NCBI RefSeq assembly: GCF_947077765.1
Contig: NZ_CAMTTF010000009.1
Location: forward strand, 1 to 64,000
Length of the DNA stretch: 64,000 nt
Reading direction: 5' to 3'
Source: Salinibacter grassmerensis
Lineage (GTDB): Bacteria; Bacteroidota; Rhodothermia; Rhodothermales; Salinibacteraceae
Program-made: the position numbers and the translations under genes
The notes under the pieces: generated by a model
Told to the model about the DNA's origin: nothing
Database searches by the model: none
The model's input: the letters and a program-made list of their open reading frames with translations, nothing else
Shown: positions 42,001 to 50,439 of the stretch, piece after piece
How the letters are laid out: each line of letters starts with the position of its first letter
Position numbering within the stretch: the first letter of the stretch is position 1

Positions 42001-42226
42001 GGGTGAGTGTGAGGTCTTACTTGTCTACAAAACGACGCACCCCCACCGGACTCGTCTACCGAAGGAGGGACCAAACTGGGCTCAGGGCATTCGGACACTG
42101 GCTGCAAGGTAGAAACGGTTCCCAGTCATTATCAAATCAAAATGAACCACGCCAACGCCGCGTCCGTCAGAATTGGGTGCCGTGTAGCCCTCCGGTCCAT
42201 GTCACTGTTTTGATCGCCCCACACTC

Positions 42227-43993
42227 GTGGACGCACGCTCGCTCTCCCGATTGATCCGGTCTCTGAGTGCGATACTGCTGTGTGTACTTCTGGTGGGCGG
42301 GCCGTCTGACACCGCCGCGTCTCCGGGCATGAGCGGGCCGTCCGCCGATACCACAGACCCTCGGGCGCAGCGGCTACTCATTCGGGGCACAACCGAGGCG
42401 CAGCTGGGCGACCACGAGGAAGCCATCTCGCACTTTGAGGCAGCGCTGGAGCGGGTGCCAAGATCCCCGGTACTTCTCCAGGCCCTCGCCGACGCGTACG
42501 AGGCGCAGGGCGACCGCTCCACCGCCCTCTTCTATGCGCGACAGGCGCAGACGCAGGGGGCGTCTCGCCCCTCGTTCGGCCGTCGCCTCGCCGAGGTGCA
42601 GCGGGCCGCCGGGGACCCGGCCGCGGCCCTCCGCACCTACCAGCAGCTTCTCAATCAATTCCCCGACTTCAACGACGCGTACCGGGCCCGGGCATCGATT
42701 CAAGCGGAGATGGGACGGACAAAAGATGCAATCCAGTCCTACGAAACGTACCTCAGCCGCACCAACTCACCACCGATCGACGTGTACCGTCGGCTGCTCT
42801 CTCTCTACCGCGAAACGGACAACGCGGATGGGATCGAAACCACTCTCCGAGCCCTGGTGGACCGACGGCCCAATGTCTACGCATACCAGCGTCGCCTCGG
42901 CGAGTACTACGCAGACGAAGGGCGTCCGCAGAAGGCGCTTGCCCTGCTGGCTCCGCTGGGGCGTCAACTCCCCGACGACGACGCCCTTCGGCGGCAGGTG
43001 CAACAGCTCGCCCGCCAAACGGGACAAACGATCGCCCTTTCCGCTCGGCGGGCGCAGTCGGACTCGACCCGTTCTCAGAAAACAGCTCCGGATGCCCCGC
43101 TGCGCCGGGCCCGATCGATGTACGACGAGGCAAGGGCCTCGTCTCCCCCCGACACCGCACTGCTGCGCACCGCGGCGGGGCTGTTGCAGGAGGTCCTAGA
43201 CCGATCCCCCGGTGCCGAGGCTGCCCTGTCCCTCCGGGCCCAACTCTACCGGGCGTGGGGCCGCCCCGAGAAGGCAGGCCGGGCGATGGAACGCCTCTTG
43301 GATCTGGATCCCCGGACCCCCAGCCGATGGGTGCGGACTGCAAAGACCTATCAGCGGGCGCACCTCCACGCTCACGCCGCCGAAGTGGCCGAAGAAGGAT
43401 TCTTGCTCTTTCCGGGACACGTGGCCCTTGCCCGAACCGCGGCGTTCTCGCGTCTACGCGCAGGCGATTTCGCCGAGGCCCGTAGCCACTTTCAAGACGC
43501 TCTCTCCCTCCTCGGCGACTCCACCGGCGGCGGCGAGGAAGCCGTCCTGCACGCCGGCCTCAGCCTCGCCAATAGCCGTCTTGGGCGGCCCCAGGAGGCG
43601 GACGACGCCCTCAGAAAAGCTCGCATCCTCGCTCCCGACTCCCCGAGAGTGCTTCGCCTGTGCGCCCGGAGCCTGGCTCATCGGGACGAACGCCTGGATC
43701 AGGCCCTGAGCCTCGCCGAGCAGGCGGTGGAGTACGCCCCGAATTCACCATCGGCGCACCACGTGCTGGGACAGGTGCATGTTCGGCGCAGCGAACCGGA
43801 GGCCGCGCGGCGTCACCTGCGCATCGCCCTCGACACCGGGACCCCCACCGCTACGCTGCTGGAGCGGCTCGGCGACGTGGAAAAGGCACTGGGCAACGAC
43901 GCGGCGGCCCAGACGTACTGGCAACGTGCGGCGGACCGTACCCCTGATCGCTCATCTCTGCGCGAGAAGCTCACGGTTCCGGCAAATTCGTAG
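42227..43993 (+). CDS. Exported tetratricopeptide-repeat protein
   Basis: The 588-residue product starts at a GTG and has a signal peptide (SLSAILLCVLLVGG). It then contains many TPR units, for instance GTTEAQLGDHEEAISHFEAAL, ADAYEAQGDRSTALFYARQA and HHVLGQVHVRRSEPEAARRHL. It is the first gene of a unit with the DUF4292 lipoprotein and a LytM-like protein, a gene order seen in Bacteroidota, which suggests an outer-membrane or lipoprotein-related role. Confidence 0.88.
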   Translation: MDARSLSRLIRSLSAILLCVLLVGGPSDTAASPGMSGPSADTTDPRAQRLLIRGTTEAQLGDHEEAISHFEAALERVPRSPVLLQALADAYEAQGDRSTALFYARQAQTQGASRPSFGRRLAEVQRAAGDPAAALRTYQQLLNQFPDFNDAYRARASIQAEMGRTKDAIQSYETYLSRTNSPPIDVYRRLLSLYRETDNADGIETTLRALVDRRPNVYAYQRRLGEYYADEGRPQKALALLAPLGRQLPDDDALRRQVQQLARQTGQTIALSARRAQSDSTRSQKTAPDAPLRRARSMYDEARASSPPDTALLRTAAGLLQEVLDRSPGAEAALSLRAQLYRAWGRPEKAGRAMERLLDLDPRTPSRWVRTAKTYQRAHLHAHAAEVAEEGFLLFPGHVALARTAAFSRLRAGDFAEARSHFQDALSLLGDSTGGGEEAVLHAGLSLANSRLGRPQEADDALRKARILAPDSPRVLRLCARSLAHRDERLDQALSLAEQAVEYAPNSPSAHHVLGQVHVRRSEPEAARRHLRIALDTGTPTATLLERLGDVEKALGNDAAAQTYWQRAADRTPDRSSLREKLTVPANS

Positions 43994-44070
43994 CCGTCCG
44001 TCGTTCTCTCCGGGACGGCACCCCCTGCTCCACGCTCATCGACTCCTGCGCACCAGATTCCGCCTCAATC

Positions 44071-44859
44071 TTGACGTCCGCGCCCCCTTCAGGCTCTCGT
44101 GCTCTCCTGCTTGCACTGACCTGTGCCCTTCTTCTCACCGGCTGCGGCAGCTCATCGCCGAACACGGCCCCGAGTCTCCCCGACGCCTTTCCCGACCATT
44201 CGGTCGATCAGATTCGGACCCAGATTACACGGGGGACCGACACGATCCAGGGCTACACCGCGAAAGCTCGGGTCAGGGTCCGAACCCCCGCCCAGACCCA
44301 GTCCTTCAACGCTGTCGTGCGTCACCGGCGGGCCGACTCCCTGTTCATGCGCCTCAGCCTATTTGGGATCGAAGGGGGACGCCTCCTATTAACGCCCGAC
44401 AGCGTGTTTTTCTACGACACGCGCAACACTGTGCTGCGCGTGGGGCCGGTAGAGGCCGTTCAGAAGCTCTTCCCCGCTCCGGTATCGTCGGATCAGTTCT
44501 TCGACAACATGCTCGGGGTACTCGCCCCGGCCGCCCGCCCCAAGTGGTCGCTGCAGTCCGACAGCACCCTGTACTACCTGTCGGACACCACTGATCGTGA
44601 GCGCTACACGGTCGATCCCGCCCACTGGCGCGTCGTCCGGTACGAAGAGCGGTCCCCCACCGGAACCGTCCGTCAGAAACGACTGTTTTCGCAATTCCGA
44701 CGGATCGAGGACGTGCTGCTGCCTGCCCGCCTGGTCTTTCAACAGCCGTCCGACGACCTCCGGGCCGTGGTGACCTACAAGGAGATGACCCTCAACCCGT
44801 CGGGGTTGTCCTTCTCCCTCAACGTGCCCGAGCAGGTCCCCCGTCGGAGATTTCAGTAG
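44071..44859 (+). CDS. DUF4292 lipoprotein (LolB/LppX-like fold)
   Basis: The 262-residue protein has a lipoprotein signal with LLLTGC (Cys25). A beta-rich domain follows (YTAKARVRVRTPAQTQSFNAVV, DSLFMRLSLFGIEGGRLLLTPDSVFFYD) that matches the DUF4292 family and resembles lipoprotein-carrier folds (LolA/LolB). It starts at TTG 44071, 77 bases after the TPR gene. An outer-membrane lipoprotein or lipid-insertion role is plausible from its fold and context. Confidence 0.88.
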   Translation: MTSAPPSGSRALLLALTCALLLTGCGSSSPNTAPSLPDAFPDHSVDQIRTQITRGTDTIQGYTAKARVRVRTPAQTQSFNAVVRHRRADSLFMRLSLFGIEGGRLLLTPDSVFFYDTRNTVLRVGPVEAVQKLFPAPVSSDQFFDNMLGVLAPAARPKWSLQSDSTLYYLSDTTDRERYTVDPAHWRVVRYEERSPTGTVRQKRLFSQFRRIEDVLLPARLVFQQPSDDLRAVVTYKEMTLNPSGLSFSLNVPEQVPRRRFQ

Positions 44860-44918
44860 CGGGATGACGGCCCGGTTTCTGTCCCGTCATCACTCGTCGA
44901 CCGATCGTCCATTCCCGA

Positions 44919-46157
44919 ATGCGTTCTCCCTGGCTTCCACGACAGAGCGTCCAGTGGGCGTTGCGGGCCGGTCTCGTCGTGCTTCTCGGCCTTGCGGTGC
45001 CGGTTGGGCTCCCGGCGGCGCACGGCCAGGACGCCTCGTCTCGGCGTGAGACCACGCGACAGCGCCTCAATCAGCTGGAGCAGCAGATCCAGCGGGAGCA
45101 GCAGCGCCTCCAGAAAACAGAGAAGGAGGCGGAGTCTACCCAGGAGCAACTCGAATCGCTGCAACGAGAGATCGCCCTTCGCGAAAAGTTGGTGTCGACG
45201 TATCAGGCCCGTCTCGACGAACTGGGTCAGGAGCGCTCGCGCCTCCGCGACACGCTGTCGACCCTGCAGACGCGTCTCGAAACGCTCCGGGACGACTACC
45301 GGGAGCAACTCGTCCACGCGTACAAGTATGGGCGCCTCCACGACCTGGCCCTGCTGCTCGCCTCGCAGTCCATCAACCAGATGCTCATCCGCGCGCGGTA
45401 TTTGCGCCGGTTCGCTACCGACCGTCGCCAGCAGCGAAGTGCCATCCAGACGGCCGCCGGCGAGGTTCGCTCCTCACGGGAACAGCTTGCCGAAAAGCGG
45501 GCCGAGACCCGGGATCTTCTCGCCGAGGCGCGCACCGAGCGCGAGAACCTACGGGCCCTCGAACGGGAACGGCGACGGGTGATTGACGAGCTGCGGGCCC
45601 GGCGCTCCGAGCTCGAACAGCAGATCGAGCAGAAGCAGCAGCAGGCCCAGCAACTCGAACGGCGCATCCAGAAGCTCGTGGCCCGGGCCAGGCGCGAAGA
45701 GGACAACTCGGGCATGGAGGCGGAGGTCGCCGCCAATCTCTCCGCCTCTTTTCAGGCGAACCGCGGGGCCCTGCCCTGGCCCGTCGAGGGGGCCGTGACG
45801 ACCGACTTTGGCGATCAGGTGGATCCCGTCCACGAAACGACGACATACCACCCCGGCATCCTCATTGCTGCCTCCCCCGGCAGTCCGGTTCGGGCCATCT
45901 TCGACGGCACCGTCACCGGGATCGACTTCGTGCCCGGGTACGGCACGTACGTCGTCATCCGGCACGGCGAGTACCTCTCGGTCTACAGCAACTTTTCCAC
46001 CCTGTCCATCGCCGAGGGCAACCAGATCGAGGCGGGACAGGTGATTGGCCAGTCCGGCACCGAGAGCGAGCCCCGAGGCGCCAGCCTTTTCTTCGGACTT
46101 GTAAACCGATCGTCAAGCGAGTTTGTGGATCCGTCCGGCTGGCTATCGGTCCGCTAA
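44919..46157 (+). CDS. EnvC-like murein hydrolase activator with degenerate LytM domain
   Basis: The 412-residue protein has a signal peptide (to about residue 37), a long coiled coil (40-260) and a C-terminal LytM/M23 domain (about 285-412). Only His311 of the metal ligands remains. The expected Asp of HxGxD is Leu315, the His of the YxHL motif is Asn358 (YSNFS) and the HxH of GxHLHF is Ser389-Leu-Phe391. The zinc site is therefore lost, as in EnvC, which activates amidases rather than cutting peptidoglycan itself. Coiled coil plus degenerate LytM is the EnvC architecture. Confidence 0.92.
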   Translation: MRSPWLPRQSVQWALRAGLVVLLGLAVPVGLPAAHGQDASSRRETTRQRLNQLEQQIQREQQRLQKTEKEAESTQEQLESLQREIALREKLVSTYQARLDELGQERSRLRDTLSTLQTRLETLRDDYREQLVHAYKYGRLHDLALLLASQSINQMLIRARYLRRFATDRRQQRSAIQTAAGEVRSSREQLAEKRAETRDLLAEARTERENLRALERERRRVIDELRARRSELEQQIEQKQQQAQQLERRIQKLVARARREEDNSGMEAEVAANLSASFQANRGALPWPVEGAVTTDFGDQVDPVHETTTYHPGILIAASPGSPVRAIFDGTVTGIDFVPGYGTYVVIRHGEYLSVYSNFSTLSIAEGNQIEAGQVIGQSGTESEPRGASLFFGLVNRSSSEFVDPSGWLSVR

Positions 46158-46297
46158 CCCCATGGCCTTCTCCATCATCGGATTCACGAAAACCTTCTGG
46201 CCCATCGGAAGCGGTCATTTGGGATTGCTGAAGGGCGGGGCGTATCTTGCTAAGCACCTTATTCGCCCGTACATACTACTAATTTTTTCTCGCCCCT

Positions 46298-47716
46298 ATG
46301 GCTACGGACTACGATTGCGTTATTGTCGGCAGCGGCCCCGGCGGCTACGAAACGGCCATCCGTGCCACGCAGCTCGGCATGGAGACGGCCATCGTTGAGA
46401 AAGACAAGCTGGGTGGCGTCTGCCTGAACGTCGGCTGCATCCCGACCAAGGCCCTCCTCAAAAGCGCCGAGGTCATGTCCGAGACCAGCCACCTCGAGGA
46501 CTTTGGGCTGGAGCTGGACGGGTCGATCTCCCCCAACTTCTCGAGCGTCATCGAGCGCAGCCGTGGGGCGGCCAACCAGATGAATCAGGGCGTGCAGTTC
46601 CTGATGAAGAAGAACGACATCGACGTGCTGCGAGGCCACGGCCGCCTGACTGCGCCGGACACGGTCGAGATTGAACCATCGGTCGACATGGACGGCAACG
46701 AGGTCGGCGAGGAGCGCACCGTTACGGCCGAGCACGTCATCCTGGCCACCGGTGCACGGCCGAATGAGCTTCCCTTTCTCCCGATCGACGGCGAGAAGGT
46801 CTTGAGCTCTACGGAAGCGATGCTCCAGACCGAGCAGCCCGACTCCCTGGTCATCGTGGGCGCCGGGGCCATCGGGGTCGAGTTTGGGTACTTCTACCAG
46901 CACATGGGCACCGACGTCACCATCATCGAGGTTCAGGACCGCATGGTGCCCGCCGAGGACAAGGATGTGTCGAAGGAGCTGGAGAAGGCTTACAGGAAGA
47001 TGGGCGTTGACGTCATGACCGGGGCCAACGTCAAGGGCGTAGACAAGGACGCTGAGCCGCTCCGCGTGGAGGTCGAAACCGGCGGCAGCACGGAGCACAT
47101 CGAGTGTGACCAGGTCCTCTCCGCCGTCGGCGTCGTGGGCAACGTGGAGAACATCGGCCTTGAGGACGTCGGGGTCGAGACGGAGGGCGGCGACATCGTG
47201 GTCGACGAATACTACCGGACCAACGTCGACGGCGTGTACGCCATCGGCGACGTGACGGGCGCCCCCTGGCTTGCCCATAAGGCCAGTCACGAGGGTACGC
47301 TCTGCATCGAGAAGATCGCGGGCCACGACGTGCGGCCGATGGACATGAACGACATTCCGGCCTGCACCTACTGCCAGCCGCAGATCGCGTCGGTGGGGCA
47401 CACCGAGGAAGAGGCGAAGGAGGCGGGCTACGACGTGAAGGTGGGCAAATTCCCGTTCAAGGCCAACGGGAAGGCCGCCGCGCTGGGCCACCAGCAGGGC
47501 TTCGTCAAGACCATTTACGATGAGAAGTACGGCGAATTCCTGGGCTGCCACATCATCGGGGAGGACGCCACGGAACTGATCTCGGAAGTCGTGACCGCCC
47601 GCAAGCTGGAGACGACAGGCTTCGAGATCATGGAGTCGATGCACCCGCACCCGACCCTGTCGGAGACGGTAATGGAGGCGACCCGGGAGGCCTACGGCCA
47701 GCCGATCAACATTTAG
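46298..47716 (+). CDS. lpdA: Dihydrolipoyl dehydrogenase
   Basis: This flavoenzyme is the E3 component of 2-oxoacid dehydrogenases and the glycine cleavage system; it reoxidises dihydrolipoamide with NAD. The 472-residue protein has the FAD motif IVGSGPGGYETA (9-20), the redox-active GGVCLNVGC (Cys42 and Cys47), an NAD fold (IVGAGAIGVEFG) and the C-terminal SMHPHPTLSE with the catalytic His. Gene and length are typical. The terminator immediately follows. The gcvT gene at the window end would use this E3. Confidence 0.97.
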   Translation: MATDYDCVIVGSGPGGYETAIRATQLGMETAIVEKDKLGGVCLNVGCIPTKALLKSAEVMSETSHLEDFGLELDGSISPNFSSVIERSRGAANQMNQGVQFLMKKNDIDVLRGHGRLTAPDTVEIEPSVDMDGNEVGEERTVTAEHVILATGARPNELPFLPIDGEKVLSSTEAMLQTEQPDSLVIVGAGAIGVEFGYFYQHMGTDVTIIEVQDRMVPAEDKDVSKELEKAYRKMGVDVMTGANVKGVDKDAEPLRVEVETGGSTEHIECDQVLSAVGVVGNVENIGLEDVGVETEGGDIVVDEYYRTNVDGVYAIGDVTGAPWLAHKASHEGTLCIEKIAGHDVRPMDMNDIPACTYCQPQIASVGHTEEEAKEAGYDVKVGKFPFKANGKAAALGHQQGFVKTIYDEKYGEFLGCHIIGEDATELISEVVTARKLETTGFEIMESMHPHPTLSETVMEATREAYGQPINI

Positions 47717-47744
47717 CTCTTACGGCAAGCGTCCCGGCTCCCCA

Positions 47745-47777
47745 GGCCCCGTTCTCTTCGGAGAGCGGGGCCTTTTT
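47745..47777 (+). terminator. Rho-independent terminator of lpdA (UUCG loop)
   Basis: The two arms, 47745-47756 and 47761-47772, pair over 12 base pairs (one G-U), with a TTCG tetraloop at 47757-47760 and a T5 run immediately after. This is a textbook intrinsic terminator 28 bases after the lpdA stop. Confidence 0.92.
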
Positions 47778-47867
47778 CGTTGCGGCCCGTGAAACTTTTT
47801 AATTCCGCTCTAATGTGTGGACCGCCGTTTGATTGTTGAGTGTCTCGGTCATCACACGTCCCATGCC

Positions 47868-48098
47868 ATGAACGAAATGAGTCGGAATCGCCTGATCGGC
47901 GGAGTCTTGCTCCTGTTCTCACTGCCGTTCTTTTGGGTGGAGGTCGGCAGGGGACTCTGCAAGATCGTAAGCTTCGGGGCTGGGGCCCTGCTCGGGTTCT
48001 CGGCCGTCCTTGTCGTGACCGGACGGTTCCTCTGGAACTCGAGAACCGAGTGGACCAGCACATCTCGACAGCGTTCGCGTGGGGTTTATGGACACTAA
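47868..48098 (+). CDS. Small two-helix membrane protein
   Basis: The 76-residue product has two hydrophobic helices (IGGVLLLFSLPFFWVEVG and SFGAGALLGFSAVLVVTG) and a basic C-terminal tail. No family is recognised. Its stop overlaps the stop of the convergent aminopeptidase gene by 4 bases. The ATG at 47868 avoids an upstream in-frame start that adds non-protein-like text. Confidence 0.68.
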   Translation: MNEMSRNRLIGGVLLLFSLPFFWVEVGRGLCKIVSFGAGALLGFSAVLVVTGRFLWNSRTEWTSTSRQRSRGVYGH

Positions 48099-49753
48099 CG
48101 CCTCTTTAGGATCCATCCCTTCGGATCCACCTGCACATCCGCCCCCGCCGGAATTGGGACCTGCGCCTCTCCCCCGGTCATTGCCACCCGCCGGGTCGAA
48201 TCCTGGACACGGACTGGCACCGGCACCTCGAACGACACGTCCCCCGTGTTCGTCCACTTTAGGGTGAGGGTCCCGTCCGAACGCTCCGTCTGAAGAACCG
48301 GCAGGGACGCCTGGTACAGATAGACCTCGAAGAACGCGTTCAGGGATCGGTCTGTCACGGCCTCCGCCGTCTCGATGAAGTCCCGCGTGGTAACCTGGCG
48401 AAACGATGCCTCGCCAGCCCCCCCGGTACCCTCCGGATACGCAAACCGTCGCAGGAGGGTACGCACCGCATCCTCTCCCACCATGTACCGGAGCGTGTGG
48501 AGCAGCATCGCGCCCCGAAAATACACGTCGCGGTGATAGATTGACTCGGCGGTCGTGGCCTCGGTTTGTGCAATCACCGTCCTTCCAGCCACCCGTTCCC
48601 GGAAGTAGTCCGTCACGTCGTGGTAGGCACGGTCCCCTTCGAGATGCTCTGCGTAGAGGGCTTCAAGATAGGTGGCTGGTCCCTCATGAAGCCAGAAGTC
48701 CTTCCAGTCCCGGACGGTCACGAGGTTGCCGTACCACTCGTGCGCGAGTTCATGGAAGTGAAGCGCGTCGAACGGGGCCTCGTACCCGAGGCCGCCGTCG
48801 CCAAAGTCGTGCCCGTAGGCGATGAGCGACTGGTGCTCCATCCCCAGAAAGGGCGCCTGCGCAACGCCGTATTTATCGGCCCGAGGAGGGTACGGGCCCA
48901 GCGTTTCCTCCAGAAACTGCACCTGATTGAGAAAGTCCGGGAGAGCACGGGCACCCCGGGCCGAATCCGACGGGAGAACGTAGGCCGACACCGGCACGGC
49001 ATCGCCGCTGGTGCTGGCGTAAGTGGTGTCGAGACGCACGTACGGCGCCGCGTTCAGGGCGACATTGTACGTGTTGATTGGCGTGGACACGTGCCATCGG
49101 TAGGTCTCCGTCGAGTCTGAGGCCTGCTCCACCGAGCAGAGGTGTCCATTGGAGGCAGCGGTGAGCGAGTCGGGCACCGTAAACGCGATGTCCATCGAGT
49201 CCGGCTCATCGGAGGGATGGTCCTTCACCGGCCACCACAAATCGGCCCCCTCCGTCTGGCATGAGGTCGCAATCCATGGCGCACCTGTGGAGGTTTCCTC
49301 CCACGTCAGGCCGCCGTCCCACGGCGGGTTCGGGGCGACGCGGGGACGTCCCTCGTATGCCACCCGTGCGTGGAGGGTATCGCCGGGGGCATACAACCGG
49401 CTCAGGTCGATCCAGAGTTCGTTCCGGCCGTCTTTCCGCTCCACAGAACGACGGGTGTCCCGCTCCCGGATCTCCCAGGCCTGCCGCACGGACAAGCGGC
49501 GATCAAGATTGAGGACCAGGACCTCTAGCGGCTCTTCGACGACGGCCCGCACATCAACCGTCCCCTCGATCCGCTTGCGGCCCGGGTCCACCGTGACGTC
49601 CAAGTCGTAGTGAAACACGTCGTAGGCCGCCTGCTCGGGAAGCAGCGGGCCGCCGGAGTCCTGCGCCGAGGTGGGAGAGCATCCCCCAAGCCCCGCAAAG
49701 AGTAGGAGCAGCGTGAGGAACCGGGCGGTACGGCGATAGGCCATTGGAGACAT
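48095..49753 (-). CDS. M1-family metallopeptidase (aminopeptidase) lipoprotein
   Basis: The 552-residue protein has a lipoprotein signal with lipobox GLGGC (Cys25). An aminopeptidase-N-type core follows: the GMEHQ exopeptidase motif (304-308), the zinc signature HELAHEW (334-340) with His334, Glu335 and His338, and a third ligand Glu357 (LHEGPATY). It is likely a periplasmic or outer-membrane aminopeptidase, able to trim extracellular peptides. The M1 C-terminal ERAP-like domain is reduced. The start is ATG 49753, with ATG 49744 as an alternative. Confidence 0.93.
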   Translation of the reverse strand: MSPMAYRRTARFLTLLLLFAGLGGCSPTSAQDSGGPLLPEQAAYDVFHYDLDVTVDPGRKRIEGTVDVRAVVEEPLEVLVLNLDRRLSVRQAWEIRERDTRRSVERKDGRNELWIDLSRLYAPGDTLHARVAYEGRPRVAPNPPWDGGLTWEETSTGAPWIATSCQTEGADLWWPVKDHPSDEPDSMDIAFTVPDSLTAASNGHLCSVEQASDSTETYRWHVSTPINTYNVALNAAPYVRLDTTYASTSGDAVPVSAYVLPSDSARGARALPDFLNQVQFLEETLGPYPPRADKYGVAQAPFLGMEHQSLIAYGHDFGDGGLGYEAPFDALHFHELAHEWYGNLVTVRDWKDFWLHEGPATYLEALYAEHLEGDRAYHDVTDYFRERVAGRTVIAQTEATTAESIYHRDVYFRGAMLLHTLRYMVGEDAVRTLLRRFAYPEGTGGAGEASFRQVTTRDFIETAEAVTDRSLNAFFEVYLYQASLPVLQTERSDGTLTLKWTNTGDVSFEVPVPVRVQDSTRRVAMTGGEAQVPIPAGADVQVDPKGWILKRR

Positions 49754-49800
49754 AAACAGAGATGAGAAAGCTCGCCCACCGTCGCTGATCCAGCCGCCGC

Positions 49801-50352
49801 TCATCGACCGGCCAAGAAGATCTCCGTGTACGCCCACACGCTGCCCAGGGCGAACCCGCAGGCACTCCCCACAAGCCCAACGAGGAGAAAATCGAGCAGA
49901 AAGAGCCCAGTCCCGTGCATCGTGAGCGGGTCGTACAAGAACACCGACGCGGTGAGGACCGCGCAGACCGGAATGGTAATTTTGTTCTTCTGGCGAATGA
50001 GGCGATACTCGCCGGAGAGCCCCTGAACCCGATCGACGATATCTTTACTCACCCGCACCTTCTCCGCATTACGCCAACGCTCGGCGTATGACCGTCGCCG
50101 ACCCCGCCCGCCTCCCCCGTCGTCGTCCGACGCGTCTTCGTTGCGGGCGCCCCGCGACCAACGCTTGTCCTCCGAATCGCTCAGGGTCTCGAAGGCCTCC
50201 CGAACCCGCAAAAACTCGCGCTGGGCCGCCTCCTTTTCCCCTTCGTCGGCCTGGTCGGGGTGGCACTCCAGCGCGCGCTGGCGGAACGCGTGCTTAATTT
50301 CCTCCTGGGACGCTCCCGGATTGATCCCTAAAATGTCGTGGTACGTGCTCAT
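49801..50352 (-). CDS. Membrane-anchored J-domain protein
   Basis: The 183-residue protein begins with a J domain (YHDILGINPGASQEEIKHAF, HPD at 31-33) that should stimulate a DnaK/Hsp70 partner. An acidic Asp/Gly linker follows, then two hydrophobic helices at the C-terminus (ITIPVCAVLTASVFLY and LFLLDFLLVGLVGSACGFALG). It has no Gly/Phe or zinc-finger region of full DnaJ, so it is a type III J-protein that recruits Hsp70 to a membrane site. The mutS gene lies upstream, 87 bases away, on the same strand. Confidence 0.87.
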   Translation of the reverse strand: MSTYHDILGINPGASQEEIKHAFRQRALECHPDQADEGEKEAAQREFLRVREAFETLSDSEDKRWSRGARNEDASDDDGGGGRGRRRSYAERWRNAEKVRVSKDIVDRVQGLSGEYRLIRQKNKITIPVCAVLTASVFLYDPLTMHGTGLFLLDFLLVGLVGSACGFALGSVWAYTEIFLAGR

Positions 50353-50439
50353 AGCGCCACGCAACCGGCTGCAACGGACAGGGCTCATGTACCCTTCGCA
50401 TTTATCGAACCCGTCCGCGGATCGTCTGTTGCGGCGCGA

